NCBI GenBank assembly: GCA_027306955.1
Contig: DAHUXX010000033.1
Location: forward strand, 1-22,870
Length of the DNA stretch: 22,870 bases
Source of the DNA: Acetobacteraceae bacterium
Lineage (GTDB): Bacteria > Pseudomonadota > Alphaproteobacteria > Acetobacterales > Acetobacteraceae
Direction: 5' to 3'
Shown in pieces: positions 6,766-14,784 of the stretch (position 1 is the stretch's first letter; each line of letters starts with the position of its first letter). Made by a program: the position numbers and the translations under genes. Below the pieces are notes generated by a model. It worked only from the letters and a program-made list of their open reading frames with translations. It was not told the origin of the DNA and ran no database searches.

Positions 6766-8237
6766 GCGCCGATGCGCTCGCGCCCTGCCTCGTCGACCAC
6801 GAGGCCGAGCTTGCTGCGCCGCCACAGCACGTCATCGAGCCCTCGTGCCCATTCCCTGCGGACGAGATGGCGCAGCTCCGCGCGCGAAAGGTCGGCGGCG
6901 AGCATGTCCTCCGCCCCCTCGTCCTCGAGGATGCCGGCAGCTTCGGTGCCATAAGCACGCGCGAGGCGGCGGATGGTGGCGGCGCTGAGCGCCGGGCGCA
7001 GCTCGCGCAGCTTGGTGGCGAGCGCCACGGCGCCGTCGCGCGGGAAATCGCCGCCAGGCAGCGGCGCCGTCGCCGTCCAGCCGGCGGCGAGGCCCGCGGC
7101 CGGCGGCAGGTGCGGCAAAAGCTTCTCCAGCGCCGCCAGCGCCAGGCGCCGATACGTGGTGATCTTGCCGCCGAACACATGCAGCGCCGCCGCACCTTCG
7201 CCGGTCTCGAGGTCGAGCACATAGTCCCGCGTCGCTTCCTGCGCGGCGGAGGCGCCGTCGTCGTAGAGCGAACGCACGCCCGAATAGGTCCAGACGATGT
7301 TCTCCGCCTTCACCGGCTCGCGGAAATATTCGCTGGCGGCGGCACAGAGATAGGCGATCTCCTCGGCGTCGATGCGCACCGCGCCTGGCTCGCCCGTGTA
7401 GTCGCGATCGGTGGTGCCGATCAGGGTGAAATCCTCCTGATACGGGATCGCGAAGATGATGCGCCGGTCGGCGTTCTGGAAAATATAGCAGCGCTCGTGC
7501 GCGAAGAGGCGCGGCACCACGATATGGCTGCCCTTGACCAGCCGCACCTTGGCTCGCGCGTTGTCGCGCACGACGTTGCCCAGCACCTCGCCCACCCAGG
7601 GCCCGGCGGCGTTGACCAGCGCGCGTGCCGCCACGTCGCGCGTACCCGCGCCGTCCTGCAGCGTGAGGTGCCACAGCCCCTCGGACCGCCGCGCGGAGAC
7701 ACAGCGCGTGCGCGTCAGGATCTCCGCCCCGCGCGCCGCCGCATCGCGGGCATTGAGCACGACGAGGCGCGAATCCTCCACCCAGCAATCGGAATACTCG
7801 AAGCCGCGGTGGAAGCCTGGCTTGAGTGGCACGCCCGCCTCGTCGTGGTCGAGAAGCAGCGTGCGCGTCGGCGGCAACCGCTTGCGCCCGCCCAGATGGT
7901 CGTAAAGGAACAGCCCGGCGCGCAGCATCCAGGCCGGTCGCAGCCCCCTCTGGTACGGCAACACGAAGCGCAGCGGCCAGACGATGTGCGGCGCGATGCC
8001 CCACAGCACCTCGCGCTCTGCCAGCGCCTCGCGCACCAGCCGGAACTCGTAATATTCGAGGTAGCGCAGCCCGCCATGAATCAGCTTGGTCGAGGCCGAG
8101 GAGGTGCCGGAGGCGAGGTCCGCCTGTTCCGCCAGCAGCACGCGCCAGCCGCGCCCGGCGGCATCGCGGGCGATGCCGGTGCCGTTGATGCCGCCGCCGA
8201 TGATCGCGAGGTCGACAGGGGTCGTTGCGGAATTCAT
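6756..8237 (-). CDS. glpD: Aerobic glycerol-3-phosphate dehydrogenase
   Basis: This 493-residue FAD enzyme oxidises sn-glycerol-3-phosphate to dihydroxyacetone phosphate and passes electrons to quinone at the inner face of the membrane. The dinucleotide-binding motif GGGINGTG (14-21) is followed by the family signature ASGTSSASTKLIHGGLRYLE. Further on are the substrate-region motif ALVNAAGPWV, GSHIVVPR and TTDRDY, and a C-terminal helical domain typical of DAO_C. Length is normal. The start at 8237 is taken because it precedes the Rossmann strand directly; an in-frame ATG at 8288 would add an unlikely 17-residue leader. It is divergent from an acyl-CoA synthetase, with 97 bases between. Neither a glycerol kinase nor a GlpR regulator is nearby. 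Confidence 0.95.
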   Translation of the reverse strand: MNSATTPVDLAIIGGGINGTGIARDAAGRGWRVLLAEQADLASGTSSASTKLIHGGLRYLEYYEFRLVREALAEREVLWGIAPHIVWPLRFVLPYQRGLRPAWMLRAGLFLYDHLGGRKRLPPTRTLLLDHDEAGVPLKPGFHRGFEYSDCWVEDSRLVVLNARDAAARGAEILTRTRCVSARRSEGLWHLTLQDGAGTRDVAARALVNAAGPWVGEVLGNVVRDNARAKVRLVKGSHIVVPRLFAHERCYIFQNADRRIIFAIPYQEDFTLIGTTDRDYTGEPGAVRIDAEEIAYLCAAASEYFREPVKAENIVWTYSGVRSLYDDGASAAQEATRDYVLDLETGEGAAALHVFGGKITTYRRLALAALEKLLPHLPPAAGLAAGWTATAPLPGGDFPRDGAVALATKLRELRPALSAATIRRLARAYGTEAAGILEDEGAEDMLAADLSRAELRHLVRREWARGLDDVLWRRSKLGLVVDEAGRERIGACL

Positions 8238-8334
8238 GCGGTCCGCATAGGAGCGCCGGCCCCGGCCGGCAAGACCGTGGCGCGGCATGCCCGCCTGCCC
8301 CTATGCTGGCGGCAAGAGGCGAGGGAGAAAACGG

Positions 8335-9954
8335 ATGCTGGGCCTGATGCAGGACCACGAGCTGCTGATCAGCGGCATCATCACGCACGCCGCGCGCAAC
8401 CACCGCGCGAGCGGCATCGTGGCGCGCACCTCCGACGGCGGAACGGTGCGCGAGACCTATCCGGAGGCGGAATTGCGCGCCCGCCGCCTCGCCCGCGCGC
8501 TCGGCCGCCTCGGCGTGAAGCCGGAGGAGCGGGTGGCGACCTTGGCGTGGAACGACCACCGCCACGTGGAACTCTACTACGCGATCTCTGGCGTCGGGGC
8601 GATCTGCCACACCGTCAACCCGCGGCTTTCGGTGGACGACATCGCCTACATCCTCAACCACGCCGGCGACGTGCTGCTGTTCGCCGACCCGATGTTCGCC
8701 CCGCTCGTCGCTTCCGTCGCGCCGCGCGTGCCGGCTCTGCGCCAGGTCGTGTTCATGGCGTCGCGCAAGGCGATGCCCGCGGAGCCCGCCGCCCTCTGCT
8801 ACGAGGAACTGCTTGAAGACCCGATCGACGCCTGGCCGGTGTTCGACGAACGCTGCGCCGCCTCGCTCTGCTACACCTCGGGCACCACGGGGCGGCCGAA
8901 AGGCGTGCTCTACAGCCACCGCTCGACGCTGCTGCACGCCTTCTCCGTCGCGGTGCCGGACGTCATGGGCCTCGGCGCCACGGACCGCTGCCTGCCCGTG
9001 GTGCCAATGTTCCACGTCAACGCCTGGGGCACGCCCTATGCCTGCCCCATGGTCGGCGCCTCGCTGGTGATGCCTGGCCGCTACCTCGACGGCCCTTCGT
9101 TGGCGCGGCAGATGAACGAGGAGGGTGTCACCTGCACCTCCGGCGTGCCGACGGTCTGGCTCGGCCTGCTGCAGCACCTGCGCGCGAGTGGCGAGCGGCT
9201 CGCGACGCTCAACCGCATGCTGGTCGGCGGCTCCGCCTGTCCGCGCATGCTCATCGAGGGGTTCGCGGAATACGGCGTGCGCGTCGATCAGGGCTGGGGC
9301 ATGACGGAGATGTCGCCTGTGGGCACCTACAACGGGCCCAACGCGGCGACGGCCGGACTCGACGCCACGGCCGCGATGCGTTTGCGCGAGAAGCAGGGCC
9401 GCGCCCTCTTCAACGTCGCGATGCGCATCGTCGACGAGAAGGGCAACGCGTTGCCGTGGGACGGCGTGCACAGCGGGCACCTGCAGGTGCGCGGCCCCTT
9501 CGTCGCCAGCGCCTATTACGGCGACAAGCCCGGCTCCGCGCTGGATGCCGAGGGCTGGTTCGCCACCGGCGACGTTGCCAGCATCGACGCCGATGGCTAC
9601 ATGGAGATCACGGATCGTTCCAAGGACGTGATCAAATCCGGCGGCGAGTGGATCAGCTCGGTCCAGCTGGAAAACCTCGCCGTGGCCCACCCCGCGGTCG
9701 CGGAGGCTGCGGTGATCGCGGCGCGCCACACCAAATGGGACGAGCGGCCGTTGCTTCTGGTGGTGACCAAGCCAGGCCAAAGCGTCTCGCGCGAAGCGAT
9801 GCTCGCCTTCCTGGAGGGCAAGGTCGCGAAATGGTGGCTGCCCGACGACGTCATCACCGTGGATGCGCTGCCGCACACCGCGACCGGCAAGATCTCCAAG
9901 CTGACGTTGCGGGAGAAATTCCGCGACCATCTGATGCGCGAGGCCGCCGGTTGA
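8335..9954 (+). CDS. AMP-dependent acyl-CoA synthetase (fatty-acid/medium-chain type)
   Basis: This 539-residue member of the ANL superfamily activates a carboxylic acid as acyl-AMP and then acyl-CoA. Visible motifs are the P-loop YTSGTTGRPKG (180-190), VPMFHVNAWG (A4 region), QGWGMTEMSP (A5), ATGDVASIDADGYMEITDRSKDVIKSGGEWIS in three adjoining parts (A7-A8 hinge) and the catalytic lysine Lys519 in TATGKISKL (A10). The start at 8335 follows GAGGGAG (8321-8327) with 7-base spacing and matches the family N-terminus; the frame is open to 8287, but without a ribosome binding site. It resembles the long/medium-chain fatty-acyl-CoA synthetase group used in fatty-acid degradation. The exact acid is unknown. 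The crotonase/SDR operon nearby may be metabolically linked. Confidence 0.93.
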   Translation: MLGLMQDHELLISGIITHAARNHRASGIVARTSDGGTVRETYPEAELRARRLARALGRLGVKPEERVATLAWNDHRHVELYYAISGVGAICHTVNPRLSVDDIAYILNHAGDVLLFADPMFAPLVASVAPRVPALRQVVFMASRKAMPAEPAALCYEELLEDPIDAWPVFDERCAASLCYTSGTTGRPKGVLYSHRSTLLHAFSVAVPDVMGLGATDRCLPVVPMFHVNAWGTPYACPMVGASLVMPGRYLDGPSLARQMNEEGVTCTSGVPTVWLGLLQHLRASGERLATLNRMLVGGSACPRMLIEGFAEYGVRVDQGWGMTEMSPVGTYNGPNAATAGLDATAAMRLREKQGRALFNVAMRIVDEKGNALPWDGVHSGHLQVRGPFVASAYYGDKPGSALDAEGWFATGDVASIDADGYMEITDRSKDVIKSGGEWISSVQLENLAVAHPAVAEAAVIAARHTKWDERPLLLVVTKPGQSVSREAMLAFLEGKVAKWWLPDDVITVDALPHTATGKISKLTLREKFRDHLMREAAG

Positions 9955-9987
9955 CGCGCCGGTAACCATCAGGGCGCAGCGTGAGCT

Positions 9988-10000
9988 CTCCGCAACGGAG
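9988..10000 (+). promoter_or_regulatory. Small hairpin occluding the ribosome binding site of the 67-residue ORF
   Basis: CTCCG (9988-9992) and CGGAG (9996-10000) form a perfect 5-bp stem with a CAA loop. The right arm contains the GGAG Shine-Dalgarno of the small ORF starting at 10010. The hairpin could lower or condition its translation. This is visible by base complementarity only and is short enough to be chance. Confidence 0.3.
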
Positions 10001-10009
10001 CATCATGAC

Positions 10010-10213
10010 ATGACCAGCATCGGCCCGATCAGCCCGGTGAGCATCCTCAGCCCCGCCAACGCCGTGCAGTCCGCCGGCACCCAGGGGGTGCGCCACCACC
10101 CCCGCCAGGCCACCGCCTCCGACCCCGACGGCGACGGCGTCCCCGACACGCCATCGTCCAGTGTCACTTCCCCGGCGTCCGCACTGTCCGCGGCGCTCAA
10201 CACAACGGCGTAA
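10010..10213 (+). CDS. Small Asp/Ser-rich protein of unknown function
   Basis: This 67-residue ORF has GGAG at 9997-10000, 9 bases before the ATG. An earlier ATG at 10005 gives only two codons. The product has no membrane segment and no signal peptide. It has a Ser/Pro/Ala-rich N-terminus, a basic centre (GVRHHPRQ) and an acidic motif DPDGDGVPDTPSSS resembling the calcium-binding loops of thrombospondin type-3 or dockerin-like repeats, present once. The tail SALSAALNTTA is Ala/Ser-rich. Its stop at 10213 is immediately next to the SDR stop on the other strand. I do not recognise the family. It is probably a genuine small gene, because the ribosome binding site is good and composition differs from antisense shadows. 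Confidence 0.55.
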   Translation: MTSIGPISPVSILSPANAVQSAGTQGVRHHPRQATASDPDGDGVPDTPSSSVTSPASALSAALNTTA

Positions 10214-10957
10214 CTACCTGCCGCCGCCGATCGGCAGCACCGCGCCGGCGATGTAGGAACTCTCCTCGGAAAGCAGGAACAGGATCGCGCGCGCGACCTC
10301 GTCCACTGTGCCCGCGCGACCCATCGGCACCACTGCCGCGAGCTGCGCGAGCCGGTCCCCAACCCCCGCCTTGGCGTGGATCTCGGTCTCGATCGGCCCG
10401 GGGGCGACGGCGTTGACACGTATGCCGGGCGGGGCAAGCTCCCGCGCGGCGCCGATGGTCGTGCTGTCCACCGCACCCTTGCTCGCGGCGTAGTGCACCC
10501 AGGTGCCGCCGCCACCGATCTCCGCCGCGCGCGAGGAGACGTTGACGATAACGCCGCCCTTGCCGCCGCGATCTTTCGCCATCCGCTTGATCGCCTCGCG
10601 GGTGGCAAGGAACATTCCGGTGATGTTGATCGCGAACACCTCCGTGAGCATCGCGCCGGTCACATCCTCGATCCGCTGCGCCGGGCCGGTGATGCCCGCG
10701 TTGTTCACGAGCCCGTCGAGCGGCCCGAGTTCGTGGTCCACGCGCGCGAAGAACGCGACGGTCTCTGCCTCGTCCGCGGCATCCGCGCGCATCGCGAACG
10801 CCCGCCGCCCGGCGGCGCGAATACCTGCCACGACCTTCTCCGCGCCCGCCGCGTTCGCCTTGTAGGAGATCGCGACATCCCACCCCCGCTCGGCCGCGAG
10901 CAGCGCCGTTGCGGCGCCGATGCCGGCGGAAGCGCCGGTAACCACGAGCACACTCAC
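10214..10957 (-). CDS. SDR family NAD(P)-dependent oxidoreductase
   Basis: This 247-residue classical short-chain dehydrogenase has the cofactor motif TGASAGIG (7-14), NNAG (85-88), Asn111, Ser141/142, and the catalytic pair Tyr156/Lys160 in HYAASKGA. It ends in the usual IAGAVLPIGGGR tail. It resembles YgfF/glucose-1-dehydrogenase-like SDRs that oxidise hydroxyl groups of sugars, steroids or acyl compounds. The start is a GTG at 10957 with GAAGGG about 10 bases upstream. It is the last gene of a minus-strand operon after two VOC proteins and a crotonase, with a 33-base gap to the VOC gene. It may oxidise a hydroxyacyl or related intermediate of that module; this is inference from context. 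Confidence 0.92.
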   Translation of the reverse strand: MSVLVVTGASAGIGAATALLAAERGWDVAISYKANAAGAEKVVAGIRAAGRRAFAMRADAADEAETVAFFARVDHELGPLDGLVNNAGITGPAQRIEDVTGAMLTEVFAINITGMFLATREAIKRMAKDRGGKGGVIVNVSSRAAEIGGGGTWVHYAASKGAVDSTTIGAARELAPPGIRVNAVAPGPIETEIHAKAGVGDRLAQLAAVVPMGRAGTVDEVARAILFLLSEESSYIAGAVLPIGGGR

Positions 10958-10990
10958 GCGGTCAGACCCTTCACGTTTGTCTCCATCGCT

Positions 10991-11782
10991 TCATTCCCGG
11001 AACAGCAGGGTGGCGCCGAACGCTTCCTCCGGACCGATGCGCTCACGCCCGCCGAGCACCGCGCGCGTGGCGGCAAGGTCGGCCACGCGGAACACCAGCG
11101 CCGCCATCGCCTCCTCCCGCGCATCGCCAAAGCCGCCGACGCGCGCGGCCGTCGCCTCGTGGTCAAGCACAAGGATGTCCGCAAGCCCGGCCTTGAGCCG
11201 GACGCCGCCCGCAACATTGCCGACCGCGCGCTCGCCGAACATTCGCGCGAACAGCGTCCCGAGCCGCGCCGGCTCGCGTGCCGCGACCACCACCTCCGCG
11301 ACCGCGATTGCGCCGTTGGGATGGCTTCGCCAGGCATCGTCCCAAACCAGCTCGCGCGTGTGGTGCTGGCAGAAATAGAGCCGCCCGGCTGTCGTGGTGT
11401 CGTTACGAAGTCGCACCGTGGTGAAGCGCGCGTCGCGCGATCCGTGCGCCGTCGCCACCGGGCGGCAGAAGCTGCCCGGCTGCTCGTGGCCCACGCCCGC
11501 GTCGGTGAGCGCCTGTTCCGTCGCCGCGGCGTTCTCGGAGGCGAAGACAATACCGTTCACCCCCTGCGGCCAGGCAAGAACGTCCAATCTCGTGGTGTCG
11601 TGTGGTGCCCCGATCAGCTCCAGGTAGTCGGTGCCGAACATTGCCAGATGGTTGATCGAGCCCATCGTGTGATGCCCGCGCGGCGTGAGCGCGAAGCCCA
11701 GCCCGCGGAACCGCGCCTGCGCGGCATCCATCGCGTCGCGGACATTAATCACCACATGGTCGATTGTCGGTGTGAGCGTCAT
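10991..11782 (-). CDS. VOC family protein (glyoxalase-like domain)
   Basis: This 263-residue protein begins TPTIDHVVINVRD, the usual first strand of the vicinal-oxygen-chelate fold with a possible metal histidine (His9). It continues with HTMGSINHLAMFGTDYLELIG, seen in two motifs typical of the PF13468 glyoxalase-like domain. A second beta-alpha-beta-beta-beta unit follows from about residue 135 (GRLYFCQHHT... to LVWDD). Members of this group are mostly uncharacterised and act as lyases, isomerases or dioxygenases. The start at 11782 lies 2 bases after the stop of the upstream VOC gene, so translation is probably coupled. A pair of different VOC proteins in one operon suggests two steps, or a hetero-oligomer, in a degradation route. 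Function unknown. Confidence 0.85.
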   Translation of the reverse strand: MTLTPTIDHVVINVRDAMDAAQARFRGLGFALTPRGHHTMGSINHLAMFGTDYLELIGAPHDTTRLDVLAWPQGVNGIVFASENAAATEQALTDAGVGHEQPGSFCRPVATAHGSRDARFTTVRLRNDTTTAGRLYFCQHHTRELVWDDAWRSHPNGAIAVAEVVVAAREPARLGTLFARMFGERAVGNVAGGVRLKAGLADILVLDHEATAARVGGFGDAREEAMAALVFRVADLAATRAVLGGRERIGPEEAFGATLLFRE

Positions 11783-11784
11783 GG

Positions 11785-12657
11785 TCAGGGTTGCAGCGCC
11801 CAGTCCGCGGTCTCTGCGCCGGGGACGTAGTTGCGGTTGCTGACGTCGGGATTCCGGTTGACCAACACGCGCGCGAACATCGGGTGGCGCATGGAGCGCA
11901 CCTCGTGCTCGATGCGCAGCAGCACGCGCCCGTCCGCGGGATCGACGATGTCGAGGAACCGGTACTGGCTTTCGTCGCTCTCCTCGGTGATCAGCCCGCG
12001 CTCGAGCAGGCGGCGATAGGGGCCGGAGAAATCCGCCAGCGTCACCTGGATATGGTTGCCGTCATAGGCCGCCTGTTCCGTATCCGCCTCGACAAAGCGC
12101 AGCTCCTCGGCGAGCCCCACCGGGATGCGCGCCGTGCTGCCCTCAAGGTGCGCCGGCGTACCCATGATCTCGCGGTAGAAGCGCACGATCCTCGCGGCGG
12201 TCCCCGGTTGGCAGGCAAGCTCCACATACGGCATGCCGAGCGCCGTGTCCCGGAAGCGCGCGGGATCGGGCGCGTGGATGCGCAGCCGGTTGCCCCAGGG
12301 GCTGGTCGCCTCGATGGCATCGCCGGCGCGCGCGAAGTCGAATTGCGTGCCGGCAAGCTGCGTGCGCACGCGCGTCAGCCGCCGCTCCAGCGCGTCGAGG
12401 TCGGGCATCACCAGCCCGACCACGCCGCGCAGCACCTGCGCCGGCCCGCTCGGCAGGTGAAACTGGCACCGCCCCGCGTTGATCCACATGTTGTCGATGG
12501 ACGTCATGAGATACGGGTCGCGGGTGAGCCCGAGCCCGGTCACATAGAACAGCGTCGCGAGCCGCTGGTCCGGCACCCGCGTGTTGACGTGGCCGAACTC
12601 GACCAGGTTGCCGACATCCTGCGTCGCGCGGTCGTAGGCGTGATGCGGCGTGTTCAT
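11785..12657 (-). CDS. VOC family protein (two-domain, extradiol-dioxygenase/glyoxalase fold)
   Basis: This 290-residue protein has two VOC repeats. The first (about 18-130) opens with LVEFGHVNTRVPD, giving a candidate metal His, and contains LATLFYVTGLGL, typical of the helix after strand 1. The second (about 140-260) opens with GMPYVELACQPGTAARIVRFYREIMG and contains GNHIQVTL and the late strand VLLRIEHEV, supplying plausible His/Glu ligands. It could be a ring-cleavage or lyase-type enzyme, but no family signature settles the reaction. The start at 12657 is fixed by AGGAGG (12663-12668), which overlaps the end of the upstream crotonase gene. It sits second in the crotonase-VOC-VOC-SDR operon. 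Confidence 0.85.
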   Translation of the reverse strand: MNTPHHAYDRATQDVGNLVEFGHVNTRVPDQRLATLFYVTGLGLTRDPYLMTSIDNMWINAGRCQFHLPSGPAQVLRGVVGLVMPDLDALERRLTRVRTQLAGTQFDFARAGDAIEATSPWGNRLRIHAPDPARFRDTALGMPYVELACQPGTAARIVRFYREIMGTPAHLEGSTARIPVGLAEELRFVEADTEQAAYDGNHIQVTLADFSGPYRRLLERGLITEESDESQYRFLDIVDPADGRVLLRIEHEVRSMRHPMFARVLVNRNPDVSNRNYVPGAETADWALQP

Positions 12658-12666
12658 GCGCGCCTC

Positions 12667-13431
12667 CTAGCTCTTGGGCCGGTTGATGAAGGCGTCGATG
12701 GCGGCGGCGGTTTCCGGCGCCATCATGTTCTCCACCATCGCTTCGGCGGCGATCGCGTAGGCGCGCTCCAGCGGCGCCTCGGCCTGGCGATAGAAGGTAC
12801 GCTTGCCGATCTCGATGGCGGTCCGTTCCTTGCCGGCGATCTTCTCCGCGAGCCTCATCGTCGCAGCCTCGAGCTCCGCCGCCGGCACCACGCGGCTCAC
12901 CAGCCCCATCGCCAACGCCTCCGAGGCCGGAATGGAATCGCCAGTGAGCAGCATCGCGAGCGCCGCCTTGCGCGGCATCACGCGCGCGAGTGCCACGCCC
13001 GGCGTGGAGCAGAACAGCCCGAGATTGACGCCCGAGGTCGCGAACCGCGCATCCTCCGCGGCAACCGCGAGGTCGCAGGCGGCGACGAGTTGGCAGCCGC
13101 CGGCCGTCGCAATCCCGTGCACGCAGGCAATCACCGGCGCCGGATGGTTCACGATCGCCTGCATCATCCGCGAGCATTGCGCGAACAGCGCCGCCTGGAA
13201 CTCCGCCGACGGGTTGGTCCGCATCTCGCGCAGATCGTGCCCGCCGCAGAACCCCGGCCCGTTGCCCGCGATCACCACCACGCGCGCGTCGCGTGCCGCA
13301 TCCAGCGCTGCCTCGATTGCGCTCATCATCTCGACCGAGAGTGCGTTGCGCGCCCGCGGCCGGTTGAGCGTGATCCAGGCGATGGCGCCTCGCCGCTCGG
13401 CAAGCAGAAGATCCGCGGCAGCGATGTCCAT
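12667..13431 (-). CDS. Enoyl-CoA hydratase/isomerase family protein, ECHDC3-like, without catalytic glutamates
   Basis: This 254-residue crotonase-fold protein keeps the CoA-binding oxyanion-hole elements PGFCGGHDLREM (59-70) and GIATAGGCQLVAACD (106-120), as well as the ECHDC3-type segment GVNLGLFCSTPGVALAR (134-150). The two glutamates that drive hydration in rat mitochondrial hydratase (Glu144 and Glu164) align by motif with Gln114 and Gly134 here, so ordinary enoyl-CoA hydration is doubtful. The substitution pattern is as I recall it for the ECHDC3 group, so it is a family trait rather than decay. The start at 13431 follows GGAGGA (13438-13443). It is the first gene of the operon with two VOC proteins and an SDR, divergent from an FAD oxidoreductase with 86 bases between them. 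Confidence 0.9.
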   Translation of the reverse strand: MDIAAADLLLAERRGAIAWITLNRPRARNALSVEMMSAIEAALDAARDARVVVIAGNGPGFCGGHDLREMRTNPSAEFQAALFAQCSRMMQAIVNHPAPVIACVHGIATAGGCQLVAACDLAVAAEDARFATSGVNLGLFCSTPGVALARVMPRKAALAMLLTGDSIPASEALAMGLVSRVVPAAELEAATMRLAEKIAGKERTAIEIGKRTFYRQAEAPLERAYAIAAEAMVENMMAPETAAAIDAFINRPKS

Positions 13432-13517
13432 GGCATGTCCTCCGTTCGCGACGCCGCCGCCGGTTTGACGGCAGCGGGCGCCCGGGGCGAGCATGCCACG
13501 ACAAGGAGCCCACGCCC

Positions 13518-14693
13518 ATGCCCCCCAAGACGAGCGAGAGAGTGGCCATCGTGGGTGGCGCAATCGTCGGCAGCGCGATCGCCTGGTTCCTGCGCGAGCT
13601 CGGCTTCTCGGGCGAGGTGATCGTCATCGAGCGCGACCCCAGCTACCGCTATTCCTCGACCGCCCTCTCCGCCGCCTCCATCCGCACCCAGTTTGGCTGC
13701 GCGGTGAACATCCACATGAGCCTGTTCGGCGCCGCCTTCCTGCGCGAGGTACGCCGCCACCTCGGTGCCGACGCCGATATCGGACTTGTCGAGCGTGGTT
13801 ACCTGGTGCTCGGCGACAAGGACTCGGTCGCGGCCAGGCGGGAATGCGCCGCGATGCAGATCGCCGAGGGCGCGGCGATCGAGACCATGACGCCGGTCGA
13901 GGCCGCCTCGCGCTACCCCTGGCTCAACGCCGGCGACCTCGGCATCGCCACCACCGCCACGCGCAACGAGGGCTGGTTCGATGCCTGGGCCCTGCTCTCG
14001 GCCTTCCGCCGCGCCGCGCGGGCGCGCGACGTCATCTATGTCGAGGCGCGCGCAACCGGCTTCACCGTCCAGGCCGGCCGCGCCACCGGCGTGATGCTGG
14101 AGAACGGCACGCCCATTGCCGCCGATTGGTGCGTGAACGCCGCCGGTCCCGCTTCCGGCGCGCTCGTGCGCCCGCTCGGCATCGAGCTGCCGGTGAGCCC
14201 GCGCAAGCGCACCGTCTTCGTCATCCGCGCCCCGCTCGCCAACGCCGGCTTCCCCATGGTGTTCGACACCTCCGGGGCCTGGATCCGCCCGGAAGGCGAG
14301 GGCTTCATCTGCGGCATCGTGCCCGATGCGGCGCACGACCCCGACGCGACCGGCGATTTCGAGCCGGATTACACGCTGATGGAGGCGGTGCTGTGGCCGG
14401 CGCTGGCGCACCGCATCCCGGCGCTGGAACGGCTGCGCGTGGAGCGTGCTTGGGCGGGGCACTACGAGGTCAACGCGCTCGACCACAACGGCGTCATCGG
14501 CCCGCACGACGAGATCGCGAACCTCATCTTCGCCACCGGCTTCTCCGGCCACGGGCTGCAGCACGCGCCGGCGACCGGCCGCGGGGTCGCGGAACTGATC
14601 ACCCGCGGCCGCTTCGAGGCGATCGACCTTTCGCCCCTCGGCTACGGGCGCATCCGCTCCCATGCGCCGATCGTGGAGAGCATCGTCTACTAG
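13518..14693 (+). CDS. FAD-dependent oxidoreductase, DAO family (FOXRED1 / sarcosine dehydrogenase-like)
   Basis: This 391-residue protein has an N-terminal FAD Rossmann motif RVAIVGGAIVGSAIAWFL, where the second glycine of GxGxxG is Ala15. An acidic ribose-binding residue in VIVIERD follows, then STALSAASIRTQF as the flavin region, and a C-terminal ATGFSGHGLQHAPATGRGVAELI (in two parts) that closes the FAD site as in FOXRED1 and sarcosine/dimethylglycine oxidases. Likely substrates are secondary amines or N-methyl amino acids; this is inference from the family. The start at 13518 follows AAGGAG (13503-13508). It shares an 86-base divergent promoter region with the crotonase operon and ends 27 bases before a terminator-like hairpin, so it is probably transcribed alone. 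Confidence 0.9.
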   Translation: MPPKTSERVAIVGGAIVGSAIAWFLRELGFSGEVIVIERDPSYRYSSTALSAASIRTQFGCAVNIHMSLFGAAFLREVRRHLGADADIGLVERGYLVLGDKDSVAARRECAAMQIAEGAAIETMTPVEAASRYPWLNAGDLGIATTATRNEGWFDAWALLSAFRRAARARDVIYVEARATGFTVQAGRATGVMLENGTPIAADWCVNAAGPASGALVRPLGIELPVSPRKRTVFVIRAPLANAGFPMVFDTSGAWIRPEGEGFICGIVPDAAHDPDATGDFEPDYTLMEAVLWPALAHRIPALERLRVERAWAGHYEVNALDHNGVIGPHDEIANLIFATGFSGHGLQHAPATGRGVAELITRGRFEAIDLSPLGYGRIRSHAPIVESIVY

Positions 14694-14719
14694 CCGCGCT
14701 GGGCTGGCACCCCACCCGA

Positions 14720-14756
14720 CCGCGAGCGCCCGGGTTCGCGGGAGGTTTTGTTTTTT
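14720..14756 (+). terminator. Intrinsic terminator after the DAO oxidoreductase
   Basis: CCGCGA (14720-14725) pairs with TCGCGG (14736-14741) around a GC-rich 10-base loop. After GAG, the tract TTTTGTTTTTT (14746-14756) is the longest T-rich run nearby. It lies just past the stop at 14693 on the same strand, a standard arrangement for Rho-independent termination. The stem is short, so efficiency is uncertain. Confidence 0.65.
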
Positions 14757-14775
14757 CCCTGCGGCGCACTACATA
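14748..14775 (+). promoter_or_regulatory. Possible promoter for the phosphatase-symporter operon
   Basis: TTGTTT (14748-14753) and TACATA (14770-14775) are 16 bases apart and weakly resemble -35 and -10 boxes. A start site near 14782 would leave almost no leader before the ATG at 14785, which has no clear Shine-Dalgarno. The preceding terminator makes a promoter here likely, but these boxes are a guess. Confidence 0.2.
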
Positions 14776-14784
14776 ACCCGGGCC

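Noticed and set aside
6832..9969. Open reading frame of over 1000 codons on the minus strand across the acyl-CoA synthetase and glpD region
   Set aside because: It is antisense to the synthetase and out of frame with glpD, is dominated by Arg/Ala/His/Gly, and has no domain. It is the usual result of GC-rich third positions.
11791..13620. 609-codon plus-strand frame opposite the VOC and crotonase genes
   Set aside because: Antisense shadow with no motif or ribosome binding site; the opposite strand explains the region.
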